From the NCBI RefSeq assembly GCF_000218565.1, contig NC_015689.1, forward strand, positions 62,001-126,000: a stretch of 64,000 nt of DNA. Direction: 5' to 3'. The DNA comes from Afipia carboxidovorans OM5. Its GTDB lineage: Bacteria; Pseudomonadota; Alphaproteobacteria; Rhizobiales; Xanthobacteraceae. The notes below the pieces were generated by a model. It was not told where the DNA came from, made no database searches, and worked only from the letters and a program-made list of their open reading frames with translations. Position numbers and translations under genes: made by a program. Shown piece by piece: positions 62,355-64,000 of this stretch (the stretch's first letter is position 1; each line of letters starts with the position of its first letter).

Positions 62355-63218
62355 CTAACCTCCCCGCCAGATCGAGACTTTTTCCTGCCACCACCAGCCA
62401 ACGCCGGAGATCAGCACCGCGCGGTCGATGTGATAGTCGACGATCATCATCGAACCCTTCATCCGGTAGTTGACGATGCGGTTCTCACCTCCGGAAATGG
62501 CGAACAGCACCGGCGCGTCCTGGCCGGCCATCGATGAAGGGAACTGAATGTAGGTCTTCTGCCCATCGGAATAGACGCGGGTCGGCCGCCAGCTCGCATT
62601 GCCACTGAGTTGGTATTCAAAGTTCAATTGCTCGGCCGGGACATTTGCTCCGGGAACGACGCTGGCTTCCATCCGCGCATTGATGTCGGACCACCTCGAT
62701 CCATTTTCATCCGGATACTCGAAAGCGACTCGCGCCATATATTGCGTCAGGTGCGACTTGAGCTGGATGTGGTAGGTCCGTTTTGACGTCGTCACCACCA
62801 TCGAGGTAACAAGATTCGGCTCGGCCGGCTTCACGATCAGATGGATCGCCTGACCGCCGACAGCCCCCGAGGTAGCAGGTTCGACCTTCCATCGGACGGT
62901 ATCGCCGACAAGAACGTCCCGCACGACCTCGCCTGCCTGAAGCTCGACGTCACACACTTGCAACGGTGAGCAGACGACCGACGGTTGAACCTCGCCAAAG
63001 AGAAAAATGACTTTGCCATCAGGCCCGCGTGTCACCAGACCTGGTGCGCCGCGCCATCGGCCGGAAAGCTGCGTGCCTCTGGCCTCATTGGAGCTCATCC
63101 GTTGGGCTGACGCATCGTCAGCCAACCCGATTGCTGCACCGATCAGCAAGCCTGCCAAAATCATCGATCGGCATACACCGTTCGCACTCATCGCAATATC
63201 CCCCTCCCGCCTGCTCAT
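62355..63218 (-). CDS. trbG: Mating-pair formation protein TrbG (VirB9-like)
   Basis: A 287-aa periplasmic/outer-membrane protein with a signal peptide ([20 protein letters not shown]). The VirB9/TrbG core has [22 protein letters not shown] and the C-terminal [19 protein letters not shown] at 63218 overlaps the trbF stop as ATGA. The stop is 3 nt before the trbH GTG. Confidence 0.94.
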   Translation of the reverse strand: MSRREGDIAMSANGVCRSMILAGLLIGAAIGLADDASAQRMSSNEARGTQLSGRWRGAPGLVTRGPDGKVIFLFGEVQPSVVCSPLQVCDVELQAGEVVRDVLVGDTVRWKVEPATSGAVGGQAIHLIVKPAEPNLVTSMVVTTSKRTYHIQLKSHLTQYMARVAFEYPDENGSRWSDINARMEASVVPGANVPAEQLNFEYQLSGNASWRPTRVYSDGQKTYIQFPSSMAGQDAPVLFAISGGENRIVNYRMKGSMMIVDYHIDRAVLISGVGWWWQEKVSIWRGG

Positions 63219-63877
63219 AGTTGCGCCGTCCAATCGAAATCGCGCAGGTAAAGCCCGATGGGATTGAAACGAATGGTTTGCTCATCCTGCGGCGGGGTCA
63301 GTGTCACAGTGGCCACTCCACGAAAGCGACGTGTCGCAATCTCCTTGCCGCGTCGATCGCGCTCAAACTCGGTCCAATCGATTTGATAGCTTTGGTTCGA
63401 CAACGCGACGACGTTGTTGACTTCGATGGCAATCGTCGCCGCACGAGCCTTCACGAACGGGGAGTTTTCGCGATACCAGGAGTTGATCTTTTCAGTGGCG
63501 GGATCGGCGGTGCGGAGCAACGCGTAGGTGCGATCGATGTATTGCTTCTGGACGACGGTATCAGGCGAGACCGACCGGAAATTGGCGACGAAGGCGCCAA
63601 GTGTCGCGCGCACTACCCGCGGATCGGCGTAGTCGATCTGCTGCGGATAGCCGGCATTAACCGCGTTCCCCAGCTTATCAACCTCGATAATATAAGGGAC
63701 CAGCTTCACCTGCGTGCTTTGATACAGGCCATAAGCGGTTCCAAGGACGGCCAAGACTAAACTCGTGAGTCCGACAAGCCGCCATGCGGCGGCTGCCTTC
63801 ACATAAGAGCCGTAACGTTCGTTCCACTCCTGCCGTGCAGCAAGGTATGGATTCTCAGGTATCGAATGCGGCGACAT
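63215..63877 (-). CDS. trbF: Mating-pair formation protein TrbF (VirB8-like)
   Basis: A 220-aa inner-membrane protein. An N-terminal [18 protein letters not shown] motif is followed by one helix ([19 protein letters not shown]) and the VirB8 periplasmic domain ([21 protein letters not shown] at the end). It nucleates the secretion channel. It lies 16 bp after trbL. Confidence 0.95.
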   Translation of the reverse strand: MSPHSIPENPYLAARQEWNERYGSYVKAAAAWRLVGLTSLVLAVLGTAYGLYQSTQVKLVPYIIEVDKLGNAVNAGYPQQIDYADPRVVRATLGAFVANFRSVSPDTVVQKQYIDRTYALLRTADPATEKINSWYRENSPFVKARAATIAIEVNNVVALSNQSYQIDWTEFERDRRGKEIATRRFRGVATVTLTPPQDEQTIRFNPIGLYLRDFDWTAQL

Positions 63878-63893
63878 CCCCTGCCCGCCCCCA

Positions 63894-64000
63894 CTTATTG
63901 ACGCTCATCCACGTTGTTTTGACGTTGCCCGGATGGCGTCTGGTTACGCCGCTCGGAAAGCTTCGCATTGGCCAAACCAAGCGTGGACGCGCCCCACGTC
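63894..64000 (-). CDS. trbL: Mating-pair formation protein TrbL, C-terminal end only
   Basis: The last 34 codons, [20 protein letters not shown] and a polar tail ending in DERQ. It precedes trbF in the operon, as trbL does in RP4 and Ti systems, and [10 protein letters not shown] is TrbL-like. The membrane part lies off the right edge. Confidence 0.75.

Overview
The window reads as alphaproteobacterial DNA, most likely from the Bradyrhizobium/Oligotropha/Rhodopseudomonas group. The evidence is an uptake-hydrogenase locus with a HupTUV-type hydrogen-sensing system, cbb3-oxidase maturation genes, and Ti/NGR234-type tra/trb conjugation genes with TraR/TraM control. I recognised families by eye; no database search was run.

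Region 1 (1-15,400): hydrogenase and nickel. On the minus strand lie hupT (sensor kinase), hupU and hupV (hydrogen-sensing hydrogenase), then hupS and a partial hupL (uptake hydrogenase, running off the left edge). On the plus strand lie hypF-hypC-(SIS sugar-isomerase-like gene)-hypD-hypE-hypB and a nickel permease. Two sigma54-type promoters are visible, one before hupSL (2548-2563) and one before the hyp operon (7001-7016). Both have CTGGAA/TTCCAG dyads about 100-140 bp upstream. nikR follows on the minus strand, with a NikR-type operator (15373-15400) between it and a TonB-dependent receptor.

Region 2 (15,500-21,800): nickel-linked outer-membrane receptor, then on the minus strand ccoI-ccoS, a DUF2189 membrane protein, a small membrane protein and the 3' end of ccoP. 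CcoP is cut by an IS3-family element (21796-23033) that has no matching target duplication. It sits at the junction with the mobile region.

Region 3 (23,000-64,000): a conjugative element or plasmid backbone. After gene debris (a frameshifted membrane gene and a SRAP remnant) come accessory genes: DUF736, Toprim/DUF3991, DUF1419, a 1,699-aa methyltransferase-helicase resembling antirestriction DarB, a RES/Xre toxin-antitoxin pair, a ParB-like protein, a translationally coupled string of small unknown genes, DnaB, ArdC, a WGR protein and a secreted nuclease. An IS110 element interrupts a small gene upstream of the toxin-antitoxin pair; removing it restores an 88-codon frame. Transfer genes follow: traG-traD-traC (minus), a Ti-type oriT (48641-48674), traA-traF-traB-traH (plus), a haemagglutinin-like gene broken by two frameshifts, traM and traR, and trbI-trbH-trbG-trbF-trbL (minus; trbL runs off the right edge).

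How it fits together: HupTUV senses hydrogen and presumably acts through an off-window NtrC-type regulator on the two sigma54 promoters. Receptor, permease, NikR and the His-rich HypB supply nickel. The transfer region looks complete for DNA processing and quorum control and carries at least two antirestriction candidates. An 18-bp palindrome found only beside oriT and near the left DUF736 gene is the best candidate for an undescribed regulatory site.
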